Positions 23,501-31,322 of a DNA stretch of 64,000 bases are shown one piece after another. The position numbers and the translations under genes are program-made. Source of the DNA: Aplectana chamaeleonis (lineage: Eukaryota; Nematoda; Chromadorea; Rhabditida; Cosmocercidae); NCBI GenBank assembly GCA_029168955.1, contig JAPDOI010001423.1, forward strand, positions 62,001 to 126,000, given 5' to 3'. Numbering within the stretch: position 1 is the first letter of the stretch; the number at the start of each line of letters is the position of its first letter. The notes beneath the pieces are model-generated. The model did no database searches, was not told the DNA's origin, and worked only from the letters and a program-made list of their open reading frames with translations.

Positions 23501-26500
23501 AACAGTCAAATTATCTCTAGTTGTACAATAGGAAGAATGGTTCCGCCCATGAATCGTCGTGAATTCGTGAATTCCCCCAACTATTCAAAGCTTCGTGAAA
23601 TTCCCCAACATCTATGTGCTGCTAGCAACTATACATTGGGTACGAATCAAAATTTCGGATACTCGGATCTCGGATAACTCAAAAATCAAAGGTCGCGGAT
23701 ATCCGACTCAAAAGGATAGATTCAAAATAGCAACATCGAATAATCCGAGTCATACGGATTGGGAGGCTAAAGGGGTAGTCGGATTTCGGATCAATCCGAA
23801 AATTTCCTATTTTCGGTGATTCTGATTTTGAATCACTCGAATTTTGACGTTTTTCGGTGAGTCGGAATCCGAATATCCGAGTCGGATATCCGGTCGGATA
23901 GATGTAGGTAAAATGCAAAAGTCTATCGAAAATTGATAGCCCGCAGAAAATATTCAAGAAAAAAAACGTTTCTCTACTGTACCATGACAAAACAATTCAT
24001 TCATAATCATCTTTATCTCAAAGTACTTGCAAACCAATTTTTCAAGATTCATTCTTAACAATATCTTCAAAGTGAATGTAATGTTAAAGCATTAGTATAA
24101 ATGAGCATGATGAGTGCCATTTCTCCACATTGAATTCGTAAGTGCTATCGCAGTGGGGGGGGAGGGCGGCGTGGTACCGCAATCGGCTACGCCGTTTTTC
24201 GTGCCGCGACGACTCTCCTGTTTTTAGCAGGGATTCAACCCGCGGCTAGGTGCTCAAATTCAGTGCGGCATAGTAAAATTGGCGTGGCCAAATGCGTCGC
24301 GCCATATTGCCCCCCCCCTGCGATAGCGCCGAATTCCTAAATACTCGTGAGTTCCTGTCTAATCCTCTTCGAATAGGATTGCCCGTTCAATCAATACACA
24401 TGGTTTAGGAGCCAATCGTACTGTGTCCGTCGCAGGGACGTGTCGCGGGGGGGTGACATACTGCAAATGTGCCGATGCCTGTCGTTACCACTGTCGGTGT
24501 CGCAGTGCAGAGCGACGCGACAGTATAGCATTTGCCTAATGTTCTCTTAAAGTGGCAACGCAGAGAAACTCGCTGTCGTTGAGACGGCGTGAGTTATAGG
24601 GGGTGCTACGAAGCACAAACTGTGCCGCGCGATGGGGCGACCGCCGCGTATTCAGAGTGCGCGAGCTGAGTAAGCCTCGCCGCGAGCTGGCAGCTACGGC
24701 AGCAACGTCACGCGATGGTAAGGCAGGAATCATAGTTCCAGCGACGAGCGACGCGACGCAATGTTTACCATCCATATCGACCGAAGATCGATATGCATGA
24801 TATGCACCTAGGCTGTGCGTTATAACGTTAACGTGTTACCGCATTACCGGGGTAGCGCGGTTTATTTTAGAAAATTAACGATTAACGGTTAACGAAAAAG
24901 TTCTAAATTCGCGTCAAATTAAGTTCGTTAATTGCAGTGGAATTATGGCTCTGATTCATCTACTTCAATGGCAGATTTAAAAACTGATGCCGTGCTCGTC
25001 GCGTCGGCTTGCGGCGCGGTCAATTTTGCTTGCTGTGAAATATATCGCTGACCTCAATGTTTCCCATTCCATTGTTTGTCTACTTTAGTTGTTTCTTCTT
25101 AATATCTAAGAATTCGAACTTCTCTTCCAAAAAGGAAATGTGTGGTCTGATTCACCTCTCTACGGTTGAGTAAGCTATCAAGTGAGGGTTGGGAGCGGGG
25201 ATTGAAGGCCACTCACTTTCCAACAAGCGGCGCACGCTCTGTATGGAGTGCACCACACGGCGCACATTCCTCATGAAGCGCTACTCAGTTTCTACCACGC
25301 GTCGCAAGCTTTACAATACCCACCCTGGAACTTCGCAAAAAGCGCGTTTTTTGCGCCCTTTGAGCTCTGTGAAATTTGGGGTTTTAAAAATAGGAAAGAT
25401 ATTGCTGGAATTGCTTCATCAACATCTACAAGATGGTGCTGGGATTTCATTGATACCTTAAATTGTACCTTTATTATAGGTATAATGTTCTTTCCATTAC
25501 ACATTTTCATTCGTCAGGACGATCGGCCGGCACTTTCTTTTTTTTTCAAGCAACATGCCTATAACTAAAGGCACAGTATACCCTCAGATATGAATTTTGA
25601 GATTTTCACGTAATTTTGTAGAAGACCCTTCCTGTATAACACGTGCCAAATGCCAGATCTCTCTTCCTCCAAATAAGCGAGATATAAGCGACCACCACTG
25701 GCCCCACCCCCTTCGCTCACCACCACAGGCCCGACTCCTTACAGATTTTTGAACTCGATAGCGGCTCGGTGGATGGACGAATTCCTACAAGTCGCCGTTC
25801 TTCAGTCCATTACCGGGCTGTCTCTTTATGCTGGCTTTCTCTCACTCAAAGAATGCGAATGAAGGGAAAGACAAGCATGAGACAACTCATTCACCACTTT
25901 TTCACCCTCAAAATATAGGCATCTTTGAAGAACCATAACTCTGTCCAAAGAGGGTTTTTGACGATTTCAGAGACACCACTGTGATGAGGGTGTGACTTTC
26001 TCCTAGATAAGCGTTAAATCTGAAAATTAATTTTGTGGGTGTCCTGTGCCTTTAAGGTGCAGTTCAAGAAATCAATGAAATTTCGACACAATCTTGTAAA
26101 TTTTGATGAGACGATTCTAGCAATGTCCTTCTCACCCCCGAAAACCCAGATCTGACAGAGGTATATCAAAGGGGCACAAAAAACGCGAAAACGCGTTTTT
26201 CTCACTGATTTGCCGATTTCGAGGGTGGATATTGCACATAAAGCGCTACTAAATTTCTAGAACGCGACACGCCCATTTTTCCCAACGTCCTGCTGACGCC
26301 ATCCGAGTGCTCACCCACGTTCCACGACGTCCTGATGTCGTCATCTGAGCTCTGCCTACTTCCGATGACGTGCTGCGACGTCACCTGAAGCTCTAGCCAT
26401 TTTCTACGAAGTTTTGGCCGCGTCATTTCAAGCCCCACCCACTTTCCACGACGCCATGATGACGTCATATGGAGCCCCAAACACTTTCACGACGTCCTGA

Positions 26501-28037
26501 CGACATCATCTGGAGCTCTACCGACTTCTCACGAGGCTGTGCCTACGGCTTTCGGAGCCCTGCGTGCTTTCACGACGTCCTGCCGACGTCATCAGAAGGC
26601 TCGTTTTATTTTATCTTGACCTCCGGTGATTTTAGGTTTTCCTTGTGGGCAAGTAATATTCTGAAGATTTTTAACGGAGTGCAAAATTAGCGTGTTAACG
26701 CATTAACGGATTAACGCGTTTTTTCGATAATTAACGATGAACGCTTAACGAAAAAATATTTTAACTAACGCACACCCCTGATGTGCACTGTCGCTGTCGC
26801 TGGCCGCAGTAAGTATGATCCCGCCTAATGGTTTCGACCATTTTTGTCGCTGTCGCTGCCGTACCACCGTAGTTTCTTCGTATTTGTTGGTGTTCCTTGC
26901 TACTATCTGCCCATCAACCCTCTATAAAACGCTTATTTCGCCTATTCCACTGTTTTGTCAAATCGAACGAACAGCGGCGAAGAGGTAAGAAACGCAGGGA
27001 CAGAAATACGATTTGGCGACAAGTCGTGGTCACGCCCACTTTCTCTCGCTCTGGGAACGACGCCGCGATTTTGCAGCAATCCCACTCTGACAGGCGCAAT
27101 ACTCGCACTAGACAAATCAAACGAAGAGGATCAATGCCAATCTTGTGCAAAATCTAAATGCGCAAAGTTCGTAATGCGCGCCAATTAAATGTTTGCAGTG
27201 TGATTACGCACCTGCATGATTACAGTAGAATGAAATTTGACATCAAATACGCTTTTGAGTAACAGACTCATCAACCGATCCGAATCATAACATATTCCGG
27301 ATATTCGGAATCCGAATCATTATCCGACTTATGGCACATTTCGGTGATTCAGATTTTGGATCACTCAAATTTTGGCGCTCTTTCGGTGAATCGGATTTTG
27401 GATCACTCGGATTTTTACGATTTTTCGGTGAATCGGATTTGGGATCACTCTGATTTTGACGTTTTTTCGGTGATTCGGATTTTGGATCACTCGGATTTCA
27501 CGCATTTTCGGTGATTCGGATTTTGAATCATGAAAATTTCGGTTCATTCGGATGGATATCCGAAAATGAGTGAGTCGGATCCTGTGTATACTAGCAACCC
27601 ATTTCAGCTCTGCACAAAGTGGTGATTCGCTCCGTTTCTGTGGTCCGTGAGCGAGGAGTTTACGCTCCTATGACATCGTCCGGAGATCTTCTCGCCAACA
27701 ACATCTACGTCTCCTGTCACAACGTTGTCAAAAACGACACTTTATCTCAGACGTTCCTCGGTTTCGTCGCTCGAGTACAGCAAAGGTGAGGATTGTGCTA
27801 TGAAAGGCACAGAACTCGTGGAAACGTCTAAAGAATCACCAAACAAGTCTGCACATCTCAGATCTCTTGGTGATACAATTTGGTAGACTGTGACGGAGAT
27901 TGAACTTTTATTTCTTCCAGATGCGATCCATATTCGGCGGCGCTGAGGACGAGGACGGTCATCTCCCCACGACAGCCGAATTCTTCCTCAACGTCATTGA
28001 CCACATCATTCCCACCGATTCCAAAGTTGAATTGTGA
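11504..28037 (+). CDS. Warthog-like hedgehog-related protein (wart domain plus Hog/Hint domain), ten or eleven exons
   Basis: This is a secreted hedgehog-related protein of the nematode warthog class. Exons: 11504-11590, 11656-11754, 14050-14222, 14334-14425, possibly 15443-15511, 17406-17560, 17779-17946, 18029-18148, 18205-18295, 27608-27774 or 27785, and 27921-28037. The product is about 421 residues, or 444 with the optional exon. Order: signal peptide (1-17), wart domain with GCASPSCFGGG, DGFIREGD, WVGGF and QCC, a Gln/Ser-rich linker, then a Hog domain. The Hog domain begins at PACFTGDT, whose Cys is the expected autoproteolysis nucleophile, and has the TxxH motif in LTPQHFIY and a final SCHN. 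Known family members are processed by the Hint domain and act outside the cell in cuticle and moulting, but that role is inferred here. Odd points are a GC-AG intron, a 9.3-kb intron and an uncertain frame into the last exon. Warthog rather than groundhog or quahog is chosen because of the wart motifs. Confidence 0.85.
11656..11754 (+). CDS. Warthog exon 2: wart domain core
   Basis: Bounded by the acceptor GCTGCAG and the donor CCAG|GTACGA, 33 codons in phase 0. It reads VLPSGNPVLGCASPSCFGG and then GPGGAGTLHGAVFQ, the most recognisable piece of the wart domain (two Cys followed by FGGG). The minus-strand ORF over this segment (11618-11854) is a shadow. Confidence 0.85.
12312..12546. mobile_element. 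Foldback element with arms of about 80 bases
   Basis: The left arm has ACATGAGTTAGAAAAGTTGA, CACGCCCCTGTATTTGCCC and GGTTGCTGGG. The right arm has the reverse complements in mirror order, ending TTCTAACTCATGT. Unpaired interior is about 70 bases. A non-autonomous foldback or MITE inside the intron is the simplest reading. Confidence 0.75.
12663..13178 (+). mobile_element. MITE family A, copy 2
   Basis: Closely similar to 4146-4702 over most of its length, including the right end GTGACCACTGCCTTTAAA. Its left end starts at GCAGTGGTCGCGATC, so the TTAAAG is missing. It abuts MITE B copy 2, and the two share the TTTAAA at the junction. Confidence 0.75.
13172..13778 (+). mobile_element. MITE family B, copy 2
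   Basis: Matches 9130-9733, with ends TTTAAATGCATCGTACACGA and TCGTGTACGATGCCTTTAA. Three overlapping minus-strand ORFs in it (13439-13760) have counterparts in copy 1 because the DNA is conserved. They carry no domain and are not called as genes. Confidence 0.75.
14050..14222 (+). CDS. Warthog exon 3: wart domain, DGFIREGD to WVGGF
   Basis: Acceptor GTGTTCCAG and donor GGGAG|GTGAAC. It starts in phase 0 and ends in phase 2. The peptide contains DGFIREGD, then QCPSGYDSNSC and DRSWVGGF, in the order I know from wart domains. Third positions are biased to C and G as in the other exons. The downstream part is overlapped by a 156-residue antisense ORF (14185-14655) that is not coding. Confidence 0.8.
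14334..14425 (+). CDS. Warthog exon 4: wart domain QCC segment
   Basis: Acceptor GAGCTTCAG. One base completes the split codon from exon 3. The peptide reads LRLQCCTYDGLRFAEEVG followed by RPVVHSGEVYSGG, matching the wart pattern QCC-Y-GL-(S/A)-VG-V-GE-GG. The donor is GGTG|GTAAGC, ending in phase 1. The 110-base intron before it is typical of nematodes. Confidence 0.8.
15443..15511 (+). CDS. Possible warthog exon 5: C-terminal part of wart domain
   Basis: A 69-base segment starts after GACTAG, a poor acceptor without a pyrimidine tract, and ends before GTGATT. It begins and ends in phase 1, so it fits between exons 4 and 6 without changing frame. The peptide EIMTRPYLFDNISAGTLEE places GGE..FD.IS where wart domains have GGE followed by FD.I. 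Its codon use matches the other exons. Without it exon 4 also joins exon 6 in frame, so the call stays tentative. Confidence 0.35.
15965..16207 (-). other. Orphan open frame, possible exon on the opposite strand
   Basis: An 80-codon minus-strand frame with smooth amino-acid composition (for example NFPHIRNEVESRLATISQHL and FWNSILAETKSSAEAMM, predicted helical) ending at a stop. Upstream on the minus strand there is a TAG|GTAAGG-like junction that confuses the start. No family is recognised. It may be a decayed transposon or host-gene exon, or chance. Confidence 0.2.
16691..16774 (+). repeat. Hairpin element H1 with GACAGCGAGAGAG loop
   Basis: Complementary ends (CGCGTGCTTGTGCGGAG and CTCGCACAAGCACGCG) enclose a purine-rich loop with GACAGCGAGAGAGTG and AGAAGGAGAAGCAGCATAC. 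Related units lie at 22406-22482 and 23251-23333. Flanking sequence such as TTCTCTCGAAATAG is also partly shared. Confidence 0.6.
17406..17560 (+). CDS. Warthog exon 6: linker between wart and Hog domains
   Basis: A strong acceptor (CTCATTTTGCAG) and the donor CAG|GTGCAT. Two bases complete the codon of a phase-1 upstream exon, and the exon ends in phase 0. It encodes VGMDPNDISRILDKVGDVRS and a Gln/Ser/Pro/acidic linker ending GEEIVQ. The antisense 208-residue ORF (16914-17540) is a shadow. The ATG at 17411 lies within the exon and is unlikely to be a start. Confidence 0.75.
17779..17946 (+). CDS. Warthog exon 7: start of Hog/Hint domain
   Basis: Acceptor GATTCACAG and donor TCT|GTTAGT, phase 0 at both ends. 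The peptide contains SGVPACFTGDTKVETP and RRMDQLKIGDLVLTAE, the signature start of hedgehog-type Hint domains. Cys in ACF is the residue expected to attack the preceding bond during autoprocessing. An upstream acceptor at 17764 would be in phase 1 and does not fit exon 6. Confidence 0.9.
18029..18148 (+). CDS. Warthog exon 8: Hog domain with TxxH motif
   Basis: Acceptor CTTTCCAG. The peptide reads TTFTPITSFLHRLPDTA, then IKLQIDDEELKLTPQHFIYK. SFLHR and LTPQHFIY are hallmarks of Hint domains, and His of the TxxH motif is catalytic in the family. The only boundary that keeps phase 0 with exon 9 is AAA|GCAAGT, a GC donor. The overlapping frame 17964-18194 is a shadow. Confidence 0.85.
18205..18295 (+). 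CDS. Warthog exon 9: Hog domain GDCLY segment
   Basis: Acceptor AAGCTTCAG and a textbook donor AACG|GTGAGT. The peptide reads VDCENIDYNVDMQYAEELK and AGDCLYRLKNN. GDCLY is a conserved block in nematode Hog domains. It ends in phase 1, which matches the exon 9.3 kb downstream. Confidence 0.85.
18454..18707. mobile_element. GC-rich TIR element, related to the one at 61189-61826
   Basis: Ends GGGTCGGTTATACTTCCGCC and GCGGCGAAAGTATAAACGAC are inverted repeats. The interior is a GC-rich near-palindrome with GCGCGATCGATACGGCTG. The same ends and the same ATCGATACGGCTG core occur at 61189-61826. The 90-residue minus-strand ORF across it is a by-product of the palindrome. Confidence 0.7.
19018..19135 (+). 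repeat. CAGGG-ended element terminus with GTTAAC-rich subterminal array
   Basis: Starts CAGGGTGTGCGTTAATG and continues with diverged GTTAA/CGTTAA words. Similar ends lie at 33165 in the same orientation and at 26680-26776 inverted (TAACGCACACCCCTG). The CAGGG start resembles hAT-type ends. No flanking 8-bp duplication could be found between 19018 and 26776. Confidence 0.5.
20200..20570. repeat. Diverged CCTCTATTAGAAGTAC repeats
   Basis: The word CTATTAGAAGTACA and close variants recur at about 20226, 20264, 20500 and 20545 in one orientation or the other, with TACGGTAT near the outer edges. This looks like a small dispersed element with no coding content. Confidence 0.4.
21740..22312. mobile_element. 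AGGCGGCGT-type element, copy 1
   Basis: Contains GGTGTGAACGGCGCGCGAACGC on the left and CGACGCGACGTCGCTTGATCGA followed by CTCTAGACGCCGCCT on the right. The second copy at 38277-39096 has the same blocks in the same order and an AGGCGGCGTTCAGAGTT left end. The middle blocks (CAAAATTAATCAATAT and TGTACCTTTTT) are conserved as well. Confidence 0.65.
22406..22482 (+). repeat. Hairpin element H2
   Basis: GTGCGTGTGCGGAGC pairs with GCGCACACACACG across a loop carrying GACAGCGAGAAAGTGTGAGA and AAACGCAGCAGACG. It is related to the units at 16691 and 23251. Confidence 0.6.
23251..23333 (+). repeat. Hairpin element H3
   Basis: CCTGTGCGGAGGAGAG and CGCACACGCACGC bracket a loop with GACACCGAGAGATTGTGACG and AAAGGCATCATACGAG. 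It is the third copy of the hairpin family and the most diverged in the stem. Confidence 0.55.
23619..23911 (+). repeat. Diverged GGATAT/CCGA array, left edge of a possible composite element
   Basis: Begins GCTAGCAACTATACATTGGG, followed by repeated TCGGATATCCGA-like words. The edge is roughly mirrored at 27575-27599 (GTATACTAGCAACCC). Both arrays have the same internal words, which suggests two arms of one 4-kb inverted-repeat element or two independent copies. Confidence 0.5.
25335..26205. repeat. Inverted-repeat element with arms of about 140 bases
   Basis: The left arm (25335-25475) includes GATATTGCTGGAATTG and GATTTCATTGATACCTTAA. The right arm (26055-26200) contains the diverged reverse complements (CAATGAAATTTCGACACAAT and CTAGCAATGTCC). 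The middle 570 bases hold nothing coding. Confidence 0.55.
26275..26610. repeat. Minisatellite of about 42 bp with TGACGTCA cores
   Basis: CACGACGTCCTGATGACGTC-like units recur near 26284, 26327, 26370, 26449, 26491 and 26575, consistent with a period near 42 bases and some lost units. Many units hold a CRE-like TGACGTCA palindrome followed by a GAGCTC/GGAGCC word. It lies in the warthog giant intron. Confidence 0.6.
26680..26776 (-). repeat. CAGGGG-ended element terminus, inverted orientation
   Basis: GTTAAC-rich words end in TAACGCACACCCCTG, the reverse complement of the terminus at 33165. It is the right-hand edge of a TIR element whose partner may be at 19018. Confidence 0.5.
27290..27600. 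repeat. Diverged GGATTTTGGATCACTCGG array abutting an exon
   Basis: Tandem units of about 40 bases built on TTTCGGTGATTCGGATTTTGG run to GTATACTAGCAACCC, which stops only about eight bases before the exon at 27608. The 60-residue antisense ORF (repeated NPIHRK) is a by-product. Confidence 0.65.
27608..27785 (+). CDS. Warthog exon 10: end of Hog domain
   Basis: Acceptor CCCATTTCAG. Two bases complete the split codon from exon 9. The peptide reads LHKVVIRSVSVVRERGVYAP, then MTSSGDLLANNIYVSCHNVV and NDTLSQTFLGFVAR. GVYAP.T..GD...N.IY.SC is the conserved end of Hog domains. The best donor by sequence is AAAG|GTGAGG at 27786. A weaker one, CGA|GTACAG at 27775, keeps the frame of the next exon. 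Confidence 0.85.
27921..28037 (+). CDS. Warthog exon 11: C-terminal tail
   Basis: Acceptor TTTCTTCCAG. In one frame it encodes MRSIFGGAEDEDGHLPTTAE and FFLNVIDHIIPTDSKVEL followed by TGA. This hydrophobic/acidic tail reads like a real terminus. The strongest donor of the preceding exon would put it in another frame, so either the weaker donor is used or one base differs from the functional allele. The ATG is inside the exon. Confidence 0.6.
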   Translation: MRSIFGGAEDEDGHLPTTAEFFLNVIDHIIPTDSKVEL

Positions 28038-28200
28038 AACGATCTTCATCAACTAATAATTTTGTTTTCTCGTCAGACTTGTCATTTCCTTGCTGCTAAT
28101 AAGAATATTTAATAATATGTTGACAAATATTCTGATTTGATATACATCTACAGATTTTTGAACACTATGTATGTAGTAATTGGCAAGCATTTATTTAACC
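28038..28200 (+). other. Probable warthog 3' UTR and polyadenylation region
   Basis: After the stop the sequence is AT-rich, with AATAAG and TTTAATAATATG about 70-90 bases downstream. No perfect AATAAA is present, but variant signals are common in nematodes. The 3' end cannot be placed exactly. Confidence 0.35.
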
Positions 28201-28202
28201 AG

Positions 28203-28238
28203 CTGCTGCCGATGAGGAGGAGTCGAAATCCAGTCTGC
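28203..28238 (+). CDS. Possible small exon, acidic peptide
   Basis: Acceptor ATTTAACCAG and donor CTGC|GTAAGC bound 36 bases with a phase-1 start and a phase-1 end, reading AADEEESKSSL. The composition is protein-like but too short to identify. It is phase-compatible with 29632-29760. Confidence 0.22.
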
Positions 28239-28239
28239 G

Positions 28240-29631
28240 TAAGCAGCATATGCTGGTGTCAGCAGCAGCTACTGCTGAGAACGAGTGGATCCATTCGCCC
28301 TCTGCCCTGAGACGCAACTCCCACTGTGGTGCCGTACAACCCTACGAGAACGCGTGAGAGGGTGAATTTGCTGCTCTATCAGATGAAAATGTGGGGCGAC
28401 CTCACAAAAGTCGCCTCCCATTTTTATTTGGAAGGGCGAAACATCTATCATAGTGATGCGATCTCGATTAAACACTAGTTGCCACGATGTTTACGAGGCG
28501 ACTCTCGAACAAATGACAGAGGTGGTAATCAGGGCTGTGTGCAACTATTTTGCAAGATTTTTGGAAACGGAAACGGGAGAGAAATGGTCAAAAAACGCCG
28601 AAAACGGAAATCCGGGAACGGAAAGGACCAAAAACTTTAATTCGATAATCTATCGTTTCAGTTAATAAATTAATAATTATTCAGACTACATAGAATTGCT
28701 ATGAGGCATTCCTCGATTTCGAGATTTTCTGGAAAATCTGAAAGGCAGTTTCGAAAATTTCTCAGAATATGCAGCCGCCCCTTCGAAGCAGTGTGCTTGT
28801 CCCCTAGAAAGGAGTTCAGGCTGTATCAGGTGTTGATGAACGCGTGCGACCGCGTTACGTGTTCAAGGCTTATCAGAAGTCAGTCTTCAGATTCTCACCG
28901 ACGAATTTTCAATTTAAAGGCAGTGTTCGCGATCAGAAAATTTTCGGGTGTTCTGCATAATCCTGTGCATTGGGTCCATTCATTCACAACAGTGAAGAAA
29001 TCGCTGCGAAAAAGTGGCGGGAACCAGGTAAAATTTGAGTGCTGCAGTCGACCCACTGCTGCGCTCAGCCCAGCAAATGGAATAGTTGTCCTCACAAAAA
29101 AATCCGACGAAGCTCCCTACTTACGAAGTAACGCTAAATGCCGCGCATTTGTCGTCTGACCGCATGTACTGCTCTATCCTTGACAGCTGATTTTTTTTGA
29201 ATTTTCATTGGTTTTTGTTATTTCTCTCTCTTTTGTGATTTCTGCTTTTTATCCTTTTATGTTGTATCACGTAAAAGTTGAACTGAATACATTTCTGCTC
29301 TATTTTTCACTTGTGTGAACTGGCGTAAATGAAATCTATGATTTCAGTGAGAATGGGTACTTTTGCTTTTTAGTTGAGGGTGTAGAGATAGGAACTTCGA
29401 TGTAGGATTGTTTGTAGCATAATAATATAAAGAGATTGATAAGATTTGCAGGAGAAAACAACTGCTTTCAGGTCAAAGATGGGAGAATTTCTTCAGAACT
29501 TGTTGTGAATTATTTAACATATCTTAAAGTGTACAGTAACATTATATTGCTCTTTTTTCTTTGTTTCAATTTATGGCTCGTATTGTAGGCCCCTCCTATT
29601 CTTTTCACTATTAATATAAGACTCATTCCAG
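28240..29631. other. Intergenic or intronic, MITE left end near 28915
   Basis: The sequence TTTAAAGGCAGTGTTCGCGAT at about 28915 matches the left end of the family C MITE, but I could not find its right end nearby. At 28528-28640 a CAGGGCTGTGTGCAA start is followed by GGAAACGG words. The rest shows short ORFs without support. Confidence 0.4.
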
Positions 29632-29760
29632 GTAATGGACTCGTGTTCATATTGATATTGCGGCACCATTTGCACATACGAGGTATTTTCACGCCGTGCC
29701 AGAACGGCAACTTCCAGGATCCGAACGGAACAACTTCAATGGATTATCTGACCGCCCACG
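29632..29760 (+). CDS. Possible exon of unknown gene
   Basis: Acceptor ACTCATTCCAG and donor CACG|GTGTGT. Of three frames only one is open through all 129 bases, with phase 1 at both ends. The peptide has a short hydrophobic run (LVFILILRHH), then TPCQNGNFQDPNG. The CQNGNFQDPN piece is faintly reminiscent of EGF-like Cys-rich exons, but it has one Cys only. No family is claimed. Confidence 0.25.
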
Positions 29761-30119
29761 GTGTGTTGGTTCACGGTGTGTTGCTTAAAGCTTTCTTTCC
29801 TTTTCGTCCGGACTGCGAAGTTCATGGTTGTGTGATGAGCAGATTTCCATTGTGATCATTTTCTAGCTCCTTTTTGTATTTTACGAGATTTTGCCCAAAT
29901 CCTTGCTGAAGTATAGACTACCTAAACTGAAAAAGGCATTTTCACTGAGCATGTTTTAGCCTTTGGCTCGGTTCCAGGTTCGCTGGTAACCAGTAAGGTC
30001 AACAGCTGATATTTTAGGTGGAATAGTTTTCTTTGAGTCTTTCTTTTTCTGTGTCATTCTTTGCTCATATGTGTGGGAAAACTAATAGTATGTCAGGGTC
30101 GTGTGTGTGCCTAGAGGGA

Positions 30120-30425
30120 GGACCTACCGTATACTGTGCTTCTCTGGGCCAAATTTCGGCCTGCAATTGCGTCTCGACACGCTTTGCGGCCGCGCGCATT
30201 CGAGTCGGAAGAGTCTTCAGCGCCGCAGCCGCCGATCTGTTGACTCTAGGTGGGTTTTAGAAACTGGAAAGTGAACAAAATTGGAGAATACTGTATAAAA
30301 AAGCCATATCGAGTCGGCTTCGGCGCTGGAAACTCGACTGACTCGAGCGCGTGCAGCCGCAAAGCGTGTCGAGACGCAATTGCGGACCGGAATTAGGCCC
30401 AGATAAGCACAGTACAATCTTTACG
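30120..30425. mobile_element. Foldback element with arms of about 115 bases
   Basis: The left arm (30120-30240) has GCAATTGCGTCTCGACACGC and CTTTGCGGCCGCGCGC. The right arm (30305-30420) has the reverse complement (GCGTGTCGAGACGCAATTGC). The translated ORFs on opposite strands of the two arms are similar for that reason and are not genes. Confidence 0.75.
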
Positions 30426-30574
30426 GTTCTTCTTCCAGAAGCTAGAAAAAAATCCGCTTGTCAACCGGCGTGTTTGGAAGCAGCTCTTCGAACACTGCGC
30501 GATAAGCGACGGCGGTGTTCAACTCTTTTTGGATTTCAGAGGCAACATTTTTATAAAGGCTTACAAACGGAGAG

Positions 30575-30810
30575 TCAAGTTTCGGCCCGCAATGACTACG
30601 GCTGTTGCACCACGCAACACATTAATAAGCGAGCGGGGAGGAAAGTTAATCGTGCCGAGACCGAGTGGTCCTTGCACATTCTGCGACACGTGTTAATCGT
30701 AATGGACCACTCGGTCCCGGCACGGTCACCCTTGTCCCAGCACGATTATCACGTGTCGCATGATGTAACAGCCGTAGTCCGCACTTGCGAACCGGAATTT
30801 GGCTCGGAGA
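30575..30810. repeat. Palindromic element, CGTGCCGAGACCGAGTGGTCC family
   Basis: GACTACGGCTGTTGCACCAC and its near reverse complement (TGTAACAGCCGTAGTC) bracket inner complementary blocks (GACCGAGTGGTCC and GGACCACTCGGTC). Related wording (CGTGGTCCCAGCACGATTA) occurs near 37345 and 47450, so it is a dispersed foldback family. Confidence 0.6.
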
Positions 30811-31050
30811 ACGATAGTAAGGGCAATTCAGGGTATAATCTTTCGCATTCCCTAGGAAAGTGAGGATGATTATACCCTACTGCGCCCAAGCACCTGGGGT
30901 ATAATCGTTGGTTGATTCGGTCTCTGTCCTCCTTATTGGTTAATGGCAAACTTGGAAGCGATCCAGCTTTTGGGGATACGCAACCGCACCACCGCCTTTT
31001 TCCGTTGAATAGACTCTTGGTCATGCAAGACGACTTCCAACAGATGGGCC

Positions 31051-31322
31051 CAGGGTTGAGCACAGTTGCGACTCGGCGCAGCAGAGTCGTAAAAAATTGA
31101 AATTTTAGGAAAAAATAAAAGTTGGGGGTCGTGAGAAATTCTGGAGCAAAAGTGAATCTTCTTCAAAGTAGTCAATTTAGTGGAAGAAGTATGCATTCAA
31201 AACTTTGCAGTTAATCACACAAATTAGGCTAGAGAAATTTTTAATCTCGGGTTGATCGTGAAATTTTCGGTCAACAAGGGGGGTCGTAGCTCTGCAGGAA
31301 ATCGGCGCCCTGCTCAACCCTG
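31051..31322. mobile_element. hAT-type MITE 1
   Basis: Ends CAGGGTTGAGCA and TGCTCAACCCTG are perfect inverted repeats. Flanks GATGGGCC and AATGGGCC are an 8-bp target duplication with one mismatch. The interior has GTCGTAAAAAATT words. CAGGG ends with an 8-bp duplication are typical of hAT transposons. Confidence 0.8.

Larger units (their letters stand above)
18296..27607 (+). other. Warthog giant intron of 9.3 kb, a repeat sink
   Basis: The intron starts GTGAGT and ends CCATTTCAG. It holds the GC-rich TIR element (18454-18707), a CAGGG-ended element start (19018), the AGGCGGCGT-type element (21740-22310), hairpins H2 and H3, diverged GGATAT arrays (23619-23911 and 27290-27600), an inverted-repeat element (25335-26200) and a 42-bp minisatellite (26275-26610). 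I saw no further exon. The ORFs across it have no domains. Confidence 0.7.

Noticed and set aside
29643..29855. Astacin EGF-like exon suggested by CQNGNFQDPN
   Set aside because: Only one Cys and no further EGF residues in frame. Kept only as an unidentified possible exon.
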